Below, in pieces: positions 9,451-19,509 of a DNA stretch of 64,000 nt. The notes beneath the pieces were generated by a model. The model saw only the letters and a list, made by a program, of their open reading frames with translations. It ran no database searches and had not been told where the DNA came from. Within the stretch, counting starts at the first letter, position 1; every line of letters starts with the position of its first letter. The DNA comes from Archangiaceae bacterium (GTDB lineage Bacteria > Myxococcota > Myxococcia > Myxococcales > Myxococcaceae), in NCBI GenBank assembly GCA_016879935.1, contig JAACJQ010000343.1, positions 1 to 64,000 of the forward strand, in the 5' to 3' direction. The position numbers and the translations under genes are program-made.

Positions 9451-11313
9451 TCACAGACAGCAACGGAACCCGAGGTGACTGGAGCCACCCTGCCCCGGCA
9501 GTGAGTAGTCGCGCACGTCGCAGGCCAGCTTCGCGTCGCTCTGCAGGTACGAGCCGCCCCGAATCACGCGCTGGGGTTTGCCCTCGGTGAAGGGCGTCGA
9601 GGTCCACTCCGCGACGTTGCCGACGAGATCGGCCACACCCGATGGACCAACACACCTCTTGAACGAGCCCGCCGGCGCCGGCCCCTTCGCGCCCTTCGTC
9701 ACGCAGCGCCTGGGCCCGGGCGCCGCATCGCCCCACGGAAACTTCGCGTGTGTGGGGCCCGAGCACGCCGACTCCCACTCCGCCTCGGAGCACAGGTGTT
9801 TGCCCACGCCCTCGCAGAGCTTCACCGCGTCGTCGTAGTCGACCTTCGTCGCCGGCCGCATGCCTTCACGGTTCGGGTACTCGAACCGATCGATGAAGAC
9901 GGCTCCGACGTGCACCATGTTGCTGTGCAGCGCAGTCGAGAGCCGTTTGTTTTCGACCACGAGCGCGTCGTCATCGGGCAGCGCGCCGAGCCGCCTGAGC
10001 GCGTCGAGGCGAACCTTCGCGTCGTCTGACGAGTCACGGGCGAGGGCCTGCTGCGCTTCGGCACGCAGGTTCGTGGCGAGTCGACCCTTGAGCGCGACCC
10101 ACTCCGCGCGCCCGGGGAACGAGACCTCTGCCGCGAGCAACGAATCGACGGCCGTGTCACCCGCCCGCCCCACGAGCGCACCGGCATCGAGCCGCGCCTC
10201 GACGCTCTCGACGGCCAGCTTCACCGCCTGCGCGATGGGGTCGACGGCGGGCTCCACCGGCTGCACCACCGGGGGCGCAGGTCGCGTGACGAACCAGCCG
10301 ATACCTGCGAGCACGATCAAAGCGCCCACGCCGAGCGCGATGAACGGAGCCCGGCTGCGAACGACCGGAGCCACCGGCTGCTGGGCGAGCGAGCGCTTCA
10401 GCTCGAGCAGCTGCTCACGAACGACTGCCGCGGATGCCGGGCGCGCCACGGCTTCGATGTCCATCAACGAACGAATGAGCGTGTCGAGCGCGTCTGGCAC
10501 GTCGGGCCGCAACGTCTTCGCGTGGGGGCGCGGCTCGCTCTGGTGCATCGAGATGAGCCGGTTCGCGTCGGCGTGGGCGAAGGGCAGCTTTCCCGTGAGC
10601 AGCTCGTACAGCACGACGCCGAACGCGTAGAGGTCGGCCTTGGGGCCCACGCGCTTGTTCGCAGCCTGCTCGGGCGCCACGTAGTCGGGCGTGCCCATGG
10701 CGAACGTCGAGCCCTGCTTCACCTTCATCGCCAGGCCGAGGTCGAGCACCTTGTAGATGGGCGGCCGGTTCGGGCGTTGGTGAATGAAGAGGTTGCCAGT
10801 CTTGATGTCGCGGTGAACGAAGCCCGCCGCGTGCGCCGCTTCGAGCGCGTGCAGAATGGGAATCGCCAGCTCGAGCACCTCGTCGACCGAGAGCTGCTTC
10901 TGCCGCTTGAGCCGTGTCTCGAGCGACTCACCGTCGAGCAGCTCCATCACCAGGTACGCGCGGCCGTCGGGCAGCTTGCCGAACCCGAAGACGTCGACGA
11001 TGCCTTCGTCACCGATGGAGTTCACCGCGCGCGCTTCCGACAACAGCGTGGGCAGGTTCGGGTCGTCGCTCAGGTGTTGATGAACGATCTTCAGCGCCAC
11101 CCTGCGGCCGATGTTCGTCTCGACCGCTTCGTACACGGCGCTCATGCCACCGAGGCCCAGACGGCGCTCGACGCGATACGAGCTGACGACCTGGCCCACG
11201 AGCGGATCATTGTCGGCCGAGACGAGCTCGGTGCCATCGTCGGGGCACACGACCGCGTTCGGAGGGACGGCGACTCCGCACGCCGGGCAGTTGGTGACGA
11301 TGACCGGGCTCAG
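9451..11313 (-). CDS. Ser/Thr protein kinase with C-terminal FGE/sulfatase-like domain
   Basis: Order of parts: N-terminal zinc ribbon (CPACG, later CPDDGTEL), PknB-type kinase with glycine loop [16 protein letters not shown] lysine, HRDIKTGN catalytic loop, DLG in place of DFG, and VAPEQ; a membrane helix ([19 protein letters not shown]); then a periplasmic SUMF1/FGE-like domain with [10 protein letters not shown] and [12 protein letters not shown] at 11250 is the first standard start, but it cuts off half of the zinc ribbon. In frame upstream, the only plausible start is CTG at 11313, overlapping the upstream TGA stop as CTGA. I therefore extend the gene. It is probably coupled to the cupredoxin lipoprotein gene. 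Confidence 0.88.
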   Translation of the reverse strand: MSPVIVTNCPACGVAVPPNAVVCPDDGTELVSADNDPLVGQVVSSYRVERRLGLGGMSAVYEAVETNIGRRVALKIVHQHLSDDPNLPTLLSEARAVNSIGDEGIVDVFGFGKLPDGRAYLVMELLDGESLETRLKRQKQLSVDEVLELAIPILHALEAAHAAGFVHRDIKTGNLFIHQRPNRPPIYKVLDLGLAMKVKQGSTFAMGTPDYVAPEQAANKRVGPKADLYAFGVVLYELLTGKLPFAHADANRLISMHQSEPRPHAKTLRPDVPDALDTLIRSLMDIEAVARPASAAVVREQLLELKRSLAQQPVAPVVRSRAPFIALGVGALIVLAGIGWFVTRPAPPVVQPVEPAVDPIAQAVKLAVESVEARLDAGALVGRAGDTAVDSLLAAEVSFPGRAEWVALKGRLATNLRAEAQQALARDSSDDAKVRLDALRRLGALPDDDALVVENKRLSTALHSNMVHVGAVFIDRFEYPNREGMRPATKVDYDDAVKLCEGVGKHLCSEAEWESACSGPTHAKFPWGDAAPGPRRCVTKGAKGPAPAGSFKRCVGPSGVADLVGNVAEWTSTPFTEGKPQRVIRGGSYLQSDAKLACDVRDYSLPGQGGSSHLGFRCCL

Positions 11314-11942
11314 CGAACCACCTCGATCGCGCCTGCCATGCCGCTGCCGTTCGGCGAGCCGTGGCGTGTGCAGTAGTAGCCGAAGACCCCGAGCGCCTTG
11401 TCGAACGTGATGGAGACGGCGCTGCCGCTGCTCTGCTCGAACGCCGGCACGGTGATGGGGCCGCAGGCCTGCGTCATCGGGTGGGAGCCGAAGTCACCGC
11501 CCTGGAAGGTGACGCTCTGCCCGAAACGAACGCGCACGCAGGCGGGCGTGTAGCGATCGTTCCCTCCGGGGAAGCGCACCACCTTCGTCGCGGCGTCCGT
11601 GAGATCCGTCCACGAGGTGCAACGCACGGCGGTGCCACAGACCGCTTGCGGAGCAGCACAACGGCTGCCCACGCAGAGCCCCGAGCCGCAGTCGAGCGAA
11701 GTGACGCACCGGCCATTGAGCGAGCAGGGAGCACACGCGCCGCCGCAGTCGACGTCGGTCTCGGTGCCGTTCTGCATCGTGTCGGAGCACGTCTGGGGCG
11801 CCCCACCGCCGCTGCCGCCTGCCATCGCGCCACCATCGGTGGAGGCGCTGCCCCCGCCCATCGCGCCGGCGTCTGAGTCGATGGGCGGGCCGACCTGCGG
11901 CAGACACGAAGCGAGCGCGACGAAGCACACCAGGAAACGCAC
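11310..11942 (-). CDS. Cupredoxin-like copper-binding lipoprotein
   Basis: Starts VRFLVCFVALASC, a lipoprotein signal with lipobox LASC. A Gly/Ser linker and a Cys-rich disulfide segment (CSDTMQNGTETDVDCGGACAP) of myxobacterial lipoproteins follow. The C-terminal domain of about 100 residues is a plastocyanin/azurin-type fold: the type-1 copper ligands His (in GSHPM), Cys (in YYCTRHG), His (same segment) and Met (in GSGMAGAI) all appear in the expected order. It probably acts as an electron carrier or copper sink at the envelope. Another GTG at 11960 is possible; 11942 gives the more compact signal. Its stop overlaps the proposed start of the kinase gene. Confidence 0.83.
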   Translation of the reverse strand: MRFLVCFVALASCLPQVGPPIDSDAGAMGGGSASTDGGAMAGGSGGGAPQTCSDTMQNGTETDVDCGGACAPCSLNGRCVTSLDCGSGLCVGSRCAAPQAVCGTAVRCTSWTDLTDAATKVVRFPGGNDRYTPACVRVRFGQSVTFQGGDFGSHPMTQACGPITVPAFEQSSGSAVSITFDKALGVFGYYCTRHGSPNGSGMAGAIEVVR

Positions 11943-11993
11943 GGGCTCACTGCGTAGCACGGGCCCTGCGCATCCATCGCGCCATGAGAGGCC

Positions 11994-13445
11994 TCAGGAG
12001 CCGTGCTCCCATCCTCCGCCGAGCGCCTGGTAGAGGTTCACCATGGCGTGCAGCAGGCGCTTCTTCGTCTCGATGAGCTCGAGCTCGGCGTCGAGGGAGT
12101 CGCGGCGGGTGAGCAGCACCTCCATGTAGTCGGCGCGCGCCGACTGGAAGAGCACGTTCGAGACGTCGACCGACTGCTTGAGCGTGTCGACCTGCCGACG
12201 CTCGAGCTCGTACCGCTTCTTCACGTTCTCGTACGTCACCAGCAGGTTCGCGACCTCGGTGAACGACTGCAGCAGCGTGCGCTCGTACGAGAACACCGCC
12301 TGCAGCTGTCTGGCATTGGCCGAGCGGTACTGCGCCTCGATGGCCGTGCGGTTGAGCAGCGGCGCGGTGAGGTTGCCTGCCAGGTTGTACAGCAACGACT
12401 CTGGCGTCGTGACGAGGTGCACGATGTTGAACGAGTTGTAGCCGAGCCCGGCGTCGAGGCTGAGCGCGGGGAAGAAGCTGGCCCACGCCGACTTCACGTT
12501 CAGCTTCGAGGCCTCGAGCTCGAGCTCGGCCTGCCGCACGTCGGGGCGGTTCTTGAGGAGCTGCGACGGCAGGCCCGACTCGATGACCTCGGGCAGCGGC
12601 GCGAGCATGCCCTGCGCGTCGCGGGTCACCGGCTGCGGGAAGCGGCCCACCAGGAAGTTGAGGCGGTTCTCGGCCTGCACGCGCTCCTGCTCGAGGTCGT
12701 AGATGCGGCCCGTGTTCTTCAGCACCTCGGCCGAGAAACGCAGCACCGCGAGCTCGGTCACGCGCGCGGCCTGCTTCTCGCTCTTCACCACCTCGAGCGC
12801 GTCACTCTGAAGCTTGAGGTTGCGCTGGAGCACCTCGAGCTGCAAGTCGAGGGCGCACAGCTCGTAGTAGGTGCGCGCGATCTCGGCGACGAGCTGCGTC
12901 ACCATGAAGTCCTTCGCGGCCGCCGACGCTTCGGCGCGCGCCGTGGCTGACTTCGCTGCGTTGCGCAGCTTGCCCCAGACGTCGACCTCCCAGGTCGCGG
13001 TGAGCCCGAACCCGAAGTTCCCGAGGTTCTCGGGCACGCCGGTCGCCTTGTCGGAGAAGCCCTGGCTCGTGAAGCCACCGACCTTCTCGACGCCGACGCC
13101 GAGGCCTGCGTTCACCCGCGGCAGGTACTCACCGCGCCGCGCGGCTGCCTCGTTGTGGGCGATGATGATCTCCTGCATGCGAACGTTGAGCTCCTGGTTG
13201 TTCTTCAGCGCGAGCTCGACGAGCTGCTGCAGCTCCTTGTCGGCGAAGAACTGCTTCCAGGGGCGCAGGCCTGCGTTCGGGGGAACACCGCCGTCGGCCT
13301 CTGCCTCGGCCACGCCGGCGTCGGCGCCCCGTTGAAAGGCGCCGGGCAGATACTGGCTCGCGTCACGCGGCGGGTTCTCGACGAGCGTGGGAATGCACGC
13401 CGACCACGCCAGCAGCACCACCGCCACCAGCCCCTTACGCATCAT
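11994..13445 (-). CDS. RND efflux outer-membrane factor lipoprotein (TolC/NodT family)
   Basis: A 483-residue protein with lipoprotein signal MMRKGLVAVVLLAWSAC and two outer-membrane-factor repeats (long coiled helices with periplasmic and barrel strands). Typical segments include WEVDVWGKLRNA near residue 165, LLKNRPDVRQAELELEASK near 310 and the FTEVANLLVTYE stretch near 400. It forms the trimeric exit duct for the pump encoded just upstream. Its start codon overlaps the pump stop by 11 bases, so translation is probably coupled. Confidence 0.93.
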   Translation of the reverse strand: MMRKGLVAVVLLAWSACIPTLVENPPRDASQYLPGAFQRGADAGVAEAEADGGVPPNAGLRPWKQFFADKELQQLVELALKNNQELNVRMQEIIIAHNEAAARRGEYLPRVNAGLGVGVEKVGGFTSQGFSDKATGVPENLGNFGFGLTATWEVDVWGKLRNAAKSATARAEASAAAKDFMVTQLVAEIARTYYELCALDLQLEVLQRNLKLQSDALEVVKSEKQAARVTELAVLRFSAEVLKNTGRIYDLEQERVQAENRLNFLVGRFPQPVTRDAQGMLAPLPEVIESGLPSQLLKNRPDVRQAELELEASKLNVKSAWASFFPALSLDAGLGYNSFNIVHLVTTPESLLYNLAGNLTAPLLNRTAIEAQYRSANARQLQAVFSYERTLLQSFTEVANLLVTYENVKKRYELERRQVDTLKQSVDVSNVLFQSARADYMEVLLTRRDSLDAELELIETKKRLLHAMVNLYQALGGGWEHGS

Positions 13446-16400
13446 GGCGGTGCCCCTCGGTCAGCGGCTCTTCGTGCTCGTCTCTGATGAGGCTCTTGCC
13501 CTCCGAGAGGGTGCCGAAGATGAAGTACAGGCCCGGCACGATGGCGACGCCGAAGACGGTGCCGAAGAACATGCCGCCGAGCGCCGAAGCGCCGATGGTG
13601 CGATTGCCGATGGCGCCTGGCCCCGTGGCCACGACGAGGGGAATCAGGCCGGCGATGAAGGCGAACGACGTCATCAGAATCGGGCGGAACCGCACCTTCG
13701 CGCCTTCGATGGCCGCCTCGAGCACGGTGCTGCCTGCCTTGTGCTTCTGCACGGCGAACTCGACGATGAGCACGGCGTTCTTTCCGAGCAGACCGACGAG
13801 CATCACGAGACCGAGCTGCGCGTAGATGTCGTTGGCCAGCCCCAGCATCTGCACCAGGAACAACGAGCCGAAGACGCCGGTGGGCAACGACAGAATGACC
13901 GCGAGCGGCAACAAGAAGCTCTCGTATTGCGCCGCGAGCACCAGGTACACGAAGGCGAGCACGATGGCGAAGATGATGATGGCTTCGTTGCCGCGCGCGG
14001 CCTCGTCGTACGACAGACCTTCCCAGGCGATGTCGTAGCCACGCGGGAGCGTCGCGGCGGCGACCTCTTTCACGGCATTGATGGCATCGCCGCTCGTGTA
14101 ACCCTTCACAGGCTCGCCACGAATGGCCGACGAGTTGTACAGGTTGTATCGGGTGATCTCGTTGGGGCCCTGCGTCTTCTTGAGGGTCATGAACGCCGAG
14201 TAGGGCACCATCTCGTCGCGATCGTTCTTCACGTAGAAGTTCAGCAGGTCAGACGGCATGCGGCGCGCTTCAGGAGACGCCTGCACGTACACCTTGAAGA
14301 AGTTGCCGAACCGGATGAAGCCCTGCTCGTAGGTACTGCCGATGAGAATGTCGAGATTCTCCATCGCCTTCTTGATCGACACGCCCTTCTGCATGGCGAG
14401 CTCGTTGTCGATGACGATCTCGTACTGCGGGTAGTTGGCAGCGAAGAACGTGAAGAGGCCGGTCAATTCCTTCCGCTTGCGAAGGTTGTCCATGAACTCC
14501 TGATTGACCTTGTCGAACTCGCGGTAATCCGTGTCATTGGTCTTGTCGAGCAACCGCAGCGCGAAGCCACCGGCGGCGCCGTAGCCGGGCACGGCGGGCG
14601 GCTGGAAGAACTCGACGACGGCGCCGATCTCCTGTGACTTCTTCTCGAGCTCTTCGATGATCTCGTTCACCGAGTGTTTGCGCTGCGACCAGGTCTTCAG
14701 GTTGATGAGACAGGTGCCGGCGTTCGAGCCGCGGCCCTCGGTCAGCACCTCGTAGCCTGCGAGCGACGAGACCGACTCGACGCCCTCGACGGTGGCCGCC
14801 AGCCGCTGCAGCTCGCGTGAGACGTCGTTCGTGCGCTCGAGGGTGGTGCCCGGCGGCGTCTGCACGATGGCGTAGATCATGCCTTGGTCTTCGTTGGGCA
14901 CGAACCCCGACGGCAGCACGCGGTTGACCCACACGATGCCGAAGCCGAACACCGTCAGCGCGAGGAAGGTGACGAGGCGGCGGTGCGCGACCAGCTTCAG
15001 CACGCTCACGTAGCGGTTGGTGCCGCGCTCGAACAGCCGGTTGAAGGCGTCGAGGGCGAGGTTGATGGGCGTCTTGCGCTTCGGCACGCCATGGTTCGGC
15101 TTCTTCAGAATCATCGCGCACAGCACCGGCGTCAGCGTGAGCGCGACCACGCCCGACAGCACGATGGACGAGGCCATGGTGATGGCGAACTGCCGATAGA
15201 ACACGCCGACCGGGCCGGTCATGAAGGCCACGGGCACGAACACCGCCGTCATCATGAGCGTGATGGCGATGACGGCGCCGCTGATCTCACCGAGCACCTT
15301 CTGCACGGCGGGGTACGGAGCGAGATCCTCCGACTCCATCTTCGCGTGCACCGCTTCGACGACGACGATCGCGTTGTCGACGACGACGCCGATGGCCATG
15401 ACGAGCGCGAACAGCGTGATGAGGTTGATGGTCAACCCGAAGGCCTGCATCGCCACGAAGGCGCCGATGAGCGACACCGGCACGGCGAGCGTGGGAATCA
15501 ACGTCGAGCGCCAGTCTCCGAGGAAGAAGAACACCACGAGCGCGACCAGCAGGAACGCCTCGCCCAGGGTGTGCACCACCTTCTCGGTCGACGCGTCGAG
15601 GAAGCTCGAGACGTCGTAGCTGACCTGGTAGTCCATACCCTTGGGGAACGACGAGACCTTCAGCTCCTCGAGCTTCTGCTTCACGTTCTCGATGACCTCG
15701 CTCGCGTTGCTGCCGTACGTCTGCTTGAGCACGATGGCGGCCGACGGGTGGCCGTCGAGGTTCGAGTAGATGTCGTAGAACTCGCTGCTGAGCTCGACCT
15801 GCGCGAGGTCTTTCAGGTGCAGCTGTTTGCCGCCGGCCTTCGCGCGAATGATGATGTTCTCGTACTGCTCGGGCTTGTTGAACCGGCCCTCGTAGACGAG
15901 CACGTACTCGAGCGCCTGCGACTGTTTGCCCGTCGCCTGCCCCAGACGGCCCGGGCGGCCGATGACGCTCTGCTCGGCGATGGCCTCCATCACCTCGTCG
16001 GTCGACACGTTGTACGCGCGCATGCGGTCGGGCTTGAGCCAGATGCGCATGGCGTACTGTCGAGAGCCGAGAATGCGGGTCTGCGAGATGCCCTTGATGC
16101 GGCTGAGCTCGGGCAGCAGGTTGACGTTGGCAAAGTTGTACAAGAACTTCTGATCAGCATCCTTCTCGGTGCTGTACAGGTTCACGTACATCAGCATGCT
16201 GGGCTGTACCGGGTTGACGATGACGCCTTCGAGCTGCACCAGCGGCGGGAGGCGGTTCATCATCTGGTCGACGCGGTTCTTCACGTTGACCAGCGCCTGG
16301 TTCGGGTCGGTGCCCAGCTCGAAGACGACCTGAATCGTCGCTTCACCGGCGCTCGTCGCGTCCGACACGATGTAGCTCATGTGCGGCACGCCGTTGATGG

Positions 16401-16602
16401 CGCGCTCGAGCGTGATGAGCGACGACTTCACGAGCACGTCGGCGCTCGCGCCGGGGAAGGCCAGCGACACCATCACGCGCGGCGGCGAGATCTCGGGAAA
16501 CTGCGAGACCGGCAGCGTGCGCATCGCCAGCGCGCCGAGGAAGACGACGAGCACGGACAACACGATCGCCAGCACAGGCCGGTGGATGAAACGTTCGAAC
16601 AT
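13435..16602 (-). CDS. RND multidrug efflux pump inner-membrane protein (HAE1/AcrB family)
   Basis: At 1055 residues this matches AcrB-type pumps. The N-terminus MFERFIHRPVLAIVLSVLVVFLGALAM is TM1 of the family; two large periplasmic loops and 12 membrane segments follow. The segment EDQGMIYAIVQTPPGTTLERT begins the second loop. The TM4 proton-relay segment reads GVVVDNAIVVVEAVH; one of the usual adjacent Asp pair is Asn, as in some HAE1 members. It exports amphiphilic compounds in exchange for protons. It lies between adaptor and outer-membrane factor in a three-gene operon. Confidence 0.95.
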   Translation of the reverse strand: MFERFIHRPVLAIVLSVLVVFLGALAMRTLPVSQFPEISPPRVMVSLAFPGASADVLVKSSLITLERAINGVPHMSYIVSDATSAGEATIQVVFELGTDPNQALVNVKNRVDQMMNRLPPLVQLEGVIVNPVQPSMLMYVNLYSTEKDADQKFLYNFANVNLLPELSRIKGISQTRILGSRQYAMRIWLKPDRMRAYNVSTDEVMEAIAEQSVIGRPGRLGQATGKQSQALEYVLVYEGRFNKPEQYENIIIRAKAGGKQLHLKDLAQVELSSEFYDIYSNLDGHPSAAIVLKQTYGSNASEVIENVKQKLEELKVSSFPKGMDYQVSYDVSSFLDASTEKVVHTLGEAFLLVALVVFFFLGDWRSTLIPTLAVPVSLIGAFVAMQAFGLTINLITLFALVMAIGVVVDNAIVVVEAVHAKMESEDLAPYPAVQKVLGEISGAVIAITLMMTAVFVPVAFMTGPVGVFYRQFAITMASSIVLSGVVALTLTPVLCAMILKKPNHGVPKRKTPINLALDAFNRLFERGTNRYVSVLKLVAHRRLVTFLALTVFGFGIVWVNRVLPSGFVPNEDQGMIYAIVQTPPGTTLERTNDVSRELQRLAATVEGVESVSSLAGYEVLTEGRGSNAGTCLINLKTWSQRKHSVNEIIEELEKKSQEIGAVVEFFQPPAVPGYGAAGGFALRLLDKTNDTDYREFDKVNQEFMDNLRKRKELTGLFTFFAANYPQYEIVIDNELAMQKGVSIKKAMENLDILIGSTYEQGFIRFGNFFKVYVQASPEARRMPSDLLNFYVKNDRDEMVPYSAFMTLKKTQGPNEITRYNLYNSSAIRGEPVKGYTSGDAINAVKEVAAATLPRGYDIAWEGLSYDEAARGNEAIIIFAIVLAFVYLVLAAQYESFLLPLAVILSLPTGVFGSLFLVQMLGLANDIYAQLGLVMLVGLLGKNAVLIVEFAVQKHKAGSTVLEAAIEGAKVRFRPILMTSFAFIAGLIPLVVATGPGAIGNRTIGASALGGMFFGTVFGVAIVPGLYFIFGTLSEGKSLIRDEHEEPLTEGHRHDA

Positions 16603-16640
16603 GGTGATTCACCTGGTGACGGAGCGATGAACGAACGTGC

Positions 16641-17741
16641 TCACTCTGACGGCGCTTCGAGATGCGCGAGCACCTCGACGGGCTTCTGGTACTTCGGCTC
16701 GATCACGCTGCCCTCGCGAACCTTGCGAAGACCCTCGAGCAGAATCTTGTCTTTCTCGTCGACGCCCTTCGCCACCACGTAGACCTGCGGCAGCTCGGCC
16801 TTCACGGTGATGGCGCGCGAGCGCACGACGTTCTGCTCGTCGACGACGAACACGTACTTCTTGTCGAGCACGTCGAACGTCGCCGCCTGCGGAATGACGA
16901 GCGCGTCGTCCAACGTCTCGCTCACGAGGATCTTCCCGGTCTCGCCGTGCCGCAGCAGCTGCTTCGGGTTGGGAAACGTGGCGCGAAACGCGATGGCGCC
17001 CGTCTCGTTGTCGAAGTCGGCTTCGATGGTCTCGACCACGCCGGGCTGGTCGAAGATCTTCCCGTCAGCCATCAGCAGCCGCACCGCCCAGGGCTTCTTG
17101 CCCTCGGACTCGGCCTTGTACGTGAGGTACTCGGCCTCGGTGACGTTGAAGTACACCCACATCGTGCTGTTGTCCGAGAGGGTGGTGAGCAGGTCGCCTT
17201 CGTCGACGAGGCTGCCCTTTCGTGCGCTGAACAACCCCATCATGCCGCCGAACGGCGCCCGAATCTGGGTCAGGCCCTGATGCGTGGTGGCGAGGTTGAG
17301 CTGCGCCTGCGCCTTGTTGAAGTTCGCCCGCCCAATGGCGAGCTCGTTCTGAGAGACGACGTTCTTCTCGGCGAGCGCTCGCGTGTTGTCGTATTCGATC
17401 TGTGCGCGCTCGGTCTCGGCCTGGGCCTTCTGCACCTCGGCCTGGTAGATCATCGGCATGATTTGAAACATGCGCTGGCCGCTCTTCACGAACTGGCCTT
17501 CGTCGACGAAGATGTCCTGCAGGTAGCCGCGCTCGAGCGCCCGCACTTCGATGTGCTGAAACGCCCGAATCTGCGCGACGTACTCGCGGGTGATCTCGGT
17601 GGGCTTGCGGAGCGGGTTGGTGACGGCCAGCTGCCGCTTCTCTTCGACTTCGACCTTCTCGGTGGGACAGGCCGAGAGCACGAGCGCGACCAGGCTGACG
17701 AGCGCTCGACCCTTCGCGAACCATCGATTCGTCTTCTGCAC
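16641..17741 (-). CDS. RND efflux periplasmic adaptor lipoprotein (HlyD/MFP family)
   Basis: GTG at 17741 gives VQKTNRWFAKGRALVSLVALVLSAC, a lipoprotein signal with lipobox LSAC, and is preceded by a purine-rich AGGCGGAAGC ribosome site. An in-frame GTG at 17822 would add 27 residues in front and spoil the signal. The mature protein has the lipoyl half-motifs around a coiled hairpin (ALERGYLQDIFVDEGQFVKSG and later TQIRAPFGGMMGLFSARKG), then beta-barrel and membrane-proximal domains. It links the pump to its outer-membrane duct. It is first in the operon, 38 bases before the pump gene. Confidence 0.92.
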   Translation of the reverse strand: MQKTNRWFAKGRALVSLVALVLSACPTEKVEVEEKRQLAVTNPLRKPTEITREYVAQIRAFQHIEVRALERGYLQDIFVDEGQFVKSGQRMFQIMPMIYQAEVQKAQAETERAQIEYDNTRALAEKNVVSQNELAIGRANFNKAQAQLNLATTHQGLTQIRAPFGGMMGLFSARKGSLVDEGDLLTTLSDNSTMWVYFNVTEAEYLTYKAESEGKKPWAVRLLMADGKIFDQPGVVETIEADFDNETGAIAFRATFPNPKQLLRHGETGKILVSETLDDALVIPQAATFDVLDKKYVFVVDEQNVVRSRAITVKAELPQVYVVAKGVDEKDKILLEGLRKVREGSVIEPKYQKPVEVLAHLEAPSE

Positions 17742-17881
17742 GCTTCCGCCTCTGGTGTGGGTCGCTGGTGTGTGCGGCGCCGGGGGTGACTGACGGCCAC
17801 CACTCAGCACCCGGCGTGCCATGTCGGATGCCCCAGAAACGCCTCACGCACACGTGGAAGACTGACTCAACGGGCCCCAAA

Positions 17882-17898
17882 CGAGTCGGAATGACTCG
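17882..17898. promoter_or_regulatory. Inverted repeat between divergent efflux and molybdate operons
   Basis: CGAGTC-GGAAT-GACTCG is a perfect 6-bp inverted repeat with a 5-base spacer in the 222-bp divergent intergenic region. It could be an operator for either operon. It does not resemble the ModE box. A TTGACA sits at 17932-17937 but lies too close to the modA start and has no partner -10. Function is a guess. Confidence 0.3.
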
Positions 17899-17963
17899 CT
17901 CGGGCAGGCCGACGCGCGTGATTGACAAGGGGCGATGGGTCTCGAAGAAGGCGTTCTTCCCTC

Positions 17964-18731
17964 ATGAAGGCCCCGCTCCTCGTCGCCGCTGTGCTGCTCT
18001 CGGCCTGCAAACCGGCGCCAGAGAAAGAGCTCGTGGTGTTCGCGGCCTCGAGCCTGAAAGATGTCTTCGGCGCGCTGGGTGGAACGTTCAAACAGCAGCA
18101 CCCGGAGGCGCAGGTCAGCTTCAACTTCGCGGGCACCCAGGAGCTGCGCACCCAGCTCGAGCACGGCGCGCCCGCCGACGTCTTCGCCTCGGCCGACGTC
18201 AGACACATGGCCGACCTCGAGCGCGCGGGCCGTGTGCAGCCGTCGGTGCCCTTCGCGAGGAACGAGCTGGTGCTGGTGGTCTCGCCAGAGGCCTCACGCC
18301 TGGTGAAGCGCTTCGAAGACGCCACTTCGCTCGAGCGCATCGTCATGGGCGGGCCCGACGTGCCCATCGGCCGGTACACGCGGGAGCTGCTCCAGCGGGC
18401 CTCGATGTCGCCCCTCGGCCCCGCCTTCGTGGAGCGCTTCGAGGCCCACGTCGTCTCGAAGGAGCTGAGCGCACGGCAGGTGCTGGCGCGGGTCTCGCTC
18501 GGTGAAGCCCAGGCCGCCTTCGTCTATCGCACCGACGCTCGGTCGGTCGCCGATGCAGGCGTCGACGAGGTGCCGCTCCCGGAAGACCTGCGCGTCGTCG
18601 CCGAGTACCCCATCGCGCTCGTGACGAAGCCTGCGCACCCTGCCCTCGCCGCCGCCTGGGTCGACCTCGTGCGCTCTGCAGAGGGGCAACGGCAGCTCTC
18701 GTCGGCGGGGTTCCTTCCGGTCTCACCATGA
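17964..18731 (+). CDS. modA: Molybdate ABC transporter substrate-binding lipoprotein ModA
   Basis: ATG at 17964 yields MKAPLLVAAVLLSAC, a lipoprotein signal. An upstream in-frame start at 17922 would add 14 Arg-rich residues in front and is less likely. The mature protein shows ModA hallmarks: LVVFAASSLKDVF, FNFAGTQELRTQLEHGAPADVFASAD, and a late PIALVTKP segment. It captures molybdate or tungstate outside the inner membrane and hands it to ModB. The stop overlaps the modB start as ATGA. Confidence 0.93.
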   Translation: MKAPLLVAAVLLSACKPAPEKELVVFAASSLKDVFGALGGTFKQQHPEAQVSFNFAGTQELRTQLEHGAPADVFASADVRHMADLERAGRVQPSVPFARNELVLVVSPEASRLVKRFEDATSLERIVMGGPDVPIGRYTRELLQRASMSPLGPAFVERFEAHVVSKELSARQVLARVSLGEAQAAFVYRTDARSVADAGVDEVPLPEDLRVVAEYPIALVTKPAHPALAAAWVDLVRSAEGQRQLSSAGFLPVSP

Positions 18732-19509
18732 CGAGGTGGCGTCGCCAGCAGCTGGTGCTCGGCCTCATCGGCGGCGTGCTGGCGCTCTACCTCTTCACGC
18801 CGCTGGCGGTGCTCATCGGCTCGACGGGCACCGGCTTCTTCTCGGGCCTCGCGCACCCGCTCGTCTGGCCGGCGATGAAGTTGAGCCTGTCGACGACGCT
18901 CACGAGCCTGCTGGTGGTCGTGGTGCTCGGCACACCGCTCGCCTGGGTCGTGGCGCGCAGCAGCTCGCGCGGTGCGCGGGTGCTCGAGTCGTTGCTGCAG
19001 CTGCCGGTGGTGGTGCCGCCAGCGGTCGCCGGGGTGGCGCTGCTGCTCACCTTCGGCCGCCGCAGCCTGTTGAGCGCCGCCTTCAGCCCCGATGGGTGGT
19101 CTCCCTCGTTCACCAGCCTCGCGGTGGTCATGGCCGAGGCCTTCGTCTCGGCGCCCTTCTTCCTCCAGGCGGCCATCAGCGCCTTCCGCCGCATCGACGC
19201 CAACCTGGTGACGGTCGCGCGAACGCTGGGGGCCTCTCCGCTTCGGGTCTTCTTCTCCATCGGCCTGCCGCTCGCTGCGCCGGGGCTGGTCGCGGGTGGA
19301 GCGACGAGCTGGGCCCGCGCGCTCGGTGAGTTCGGCGCGACGTTGATGTTCGCCGGCAACCTCGAGGGGCGAACGCAGACGCTGCCGCTCGCCATCTACA
19401 CGGCGCTCGAGACCGACCTCAAAGTGGCCCAGAGCATCTCGGTGGTGCTGATCATCGCGGCGCTCGCGCTGCTCGTGCTGGTGCGCCTCGTCACCAGAGA
19501 GCGCACGCC

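Noticed and set aside
14884-16782. 632-residue open frame on the plus strand
   Set aside because: It is the mirror of the RND pump gene, which has clear family motifs and spans the region. The mirror product is Arg/His/Asp-rich low-complexity sequence.
17932-17937. TTGACA as a modA promoter -35 box
   Set aside because: No matching -10 is found at a usual spacing, and the start codon is only 27 bases away.
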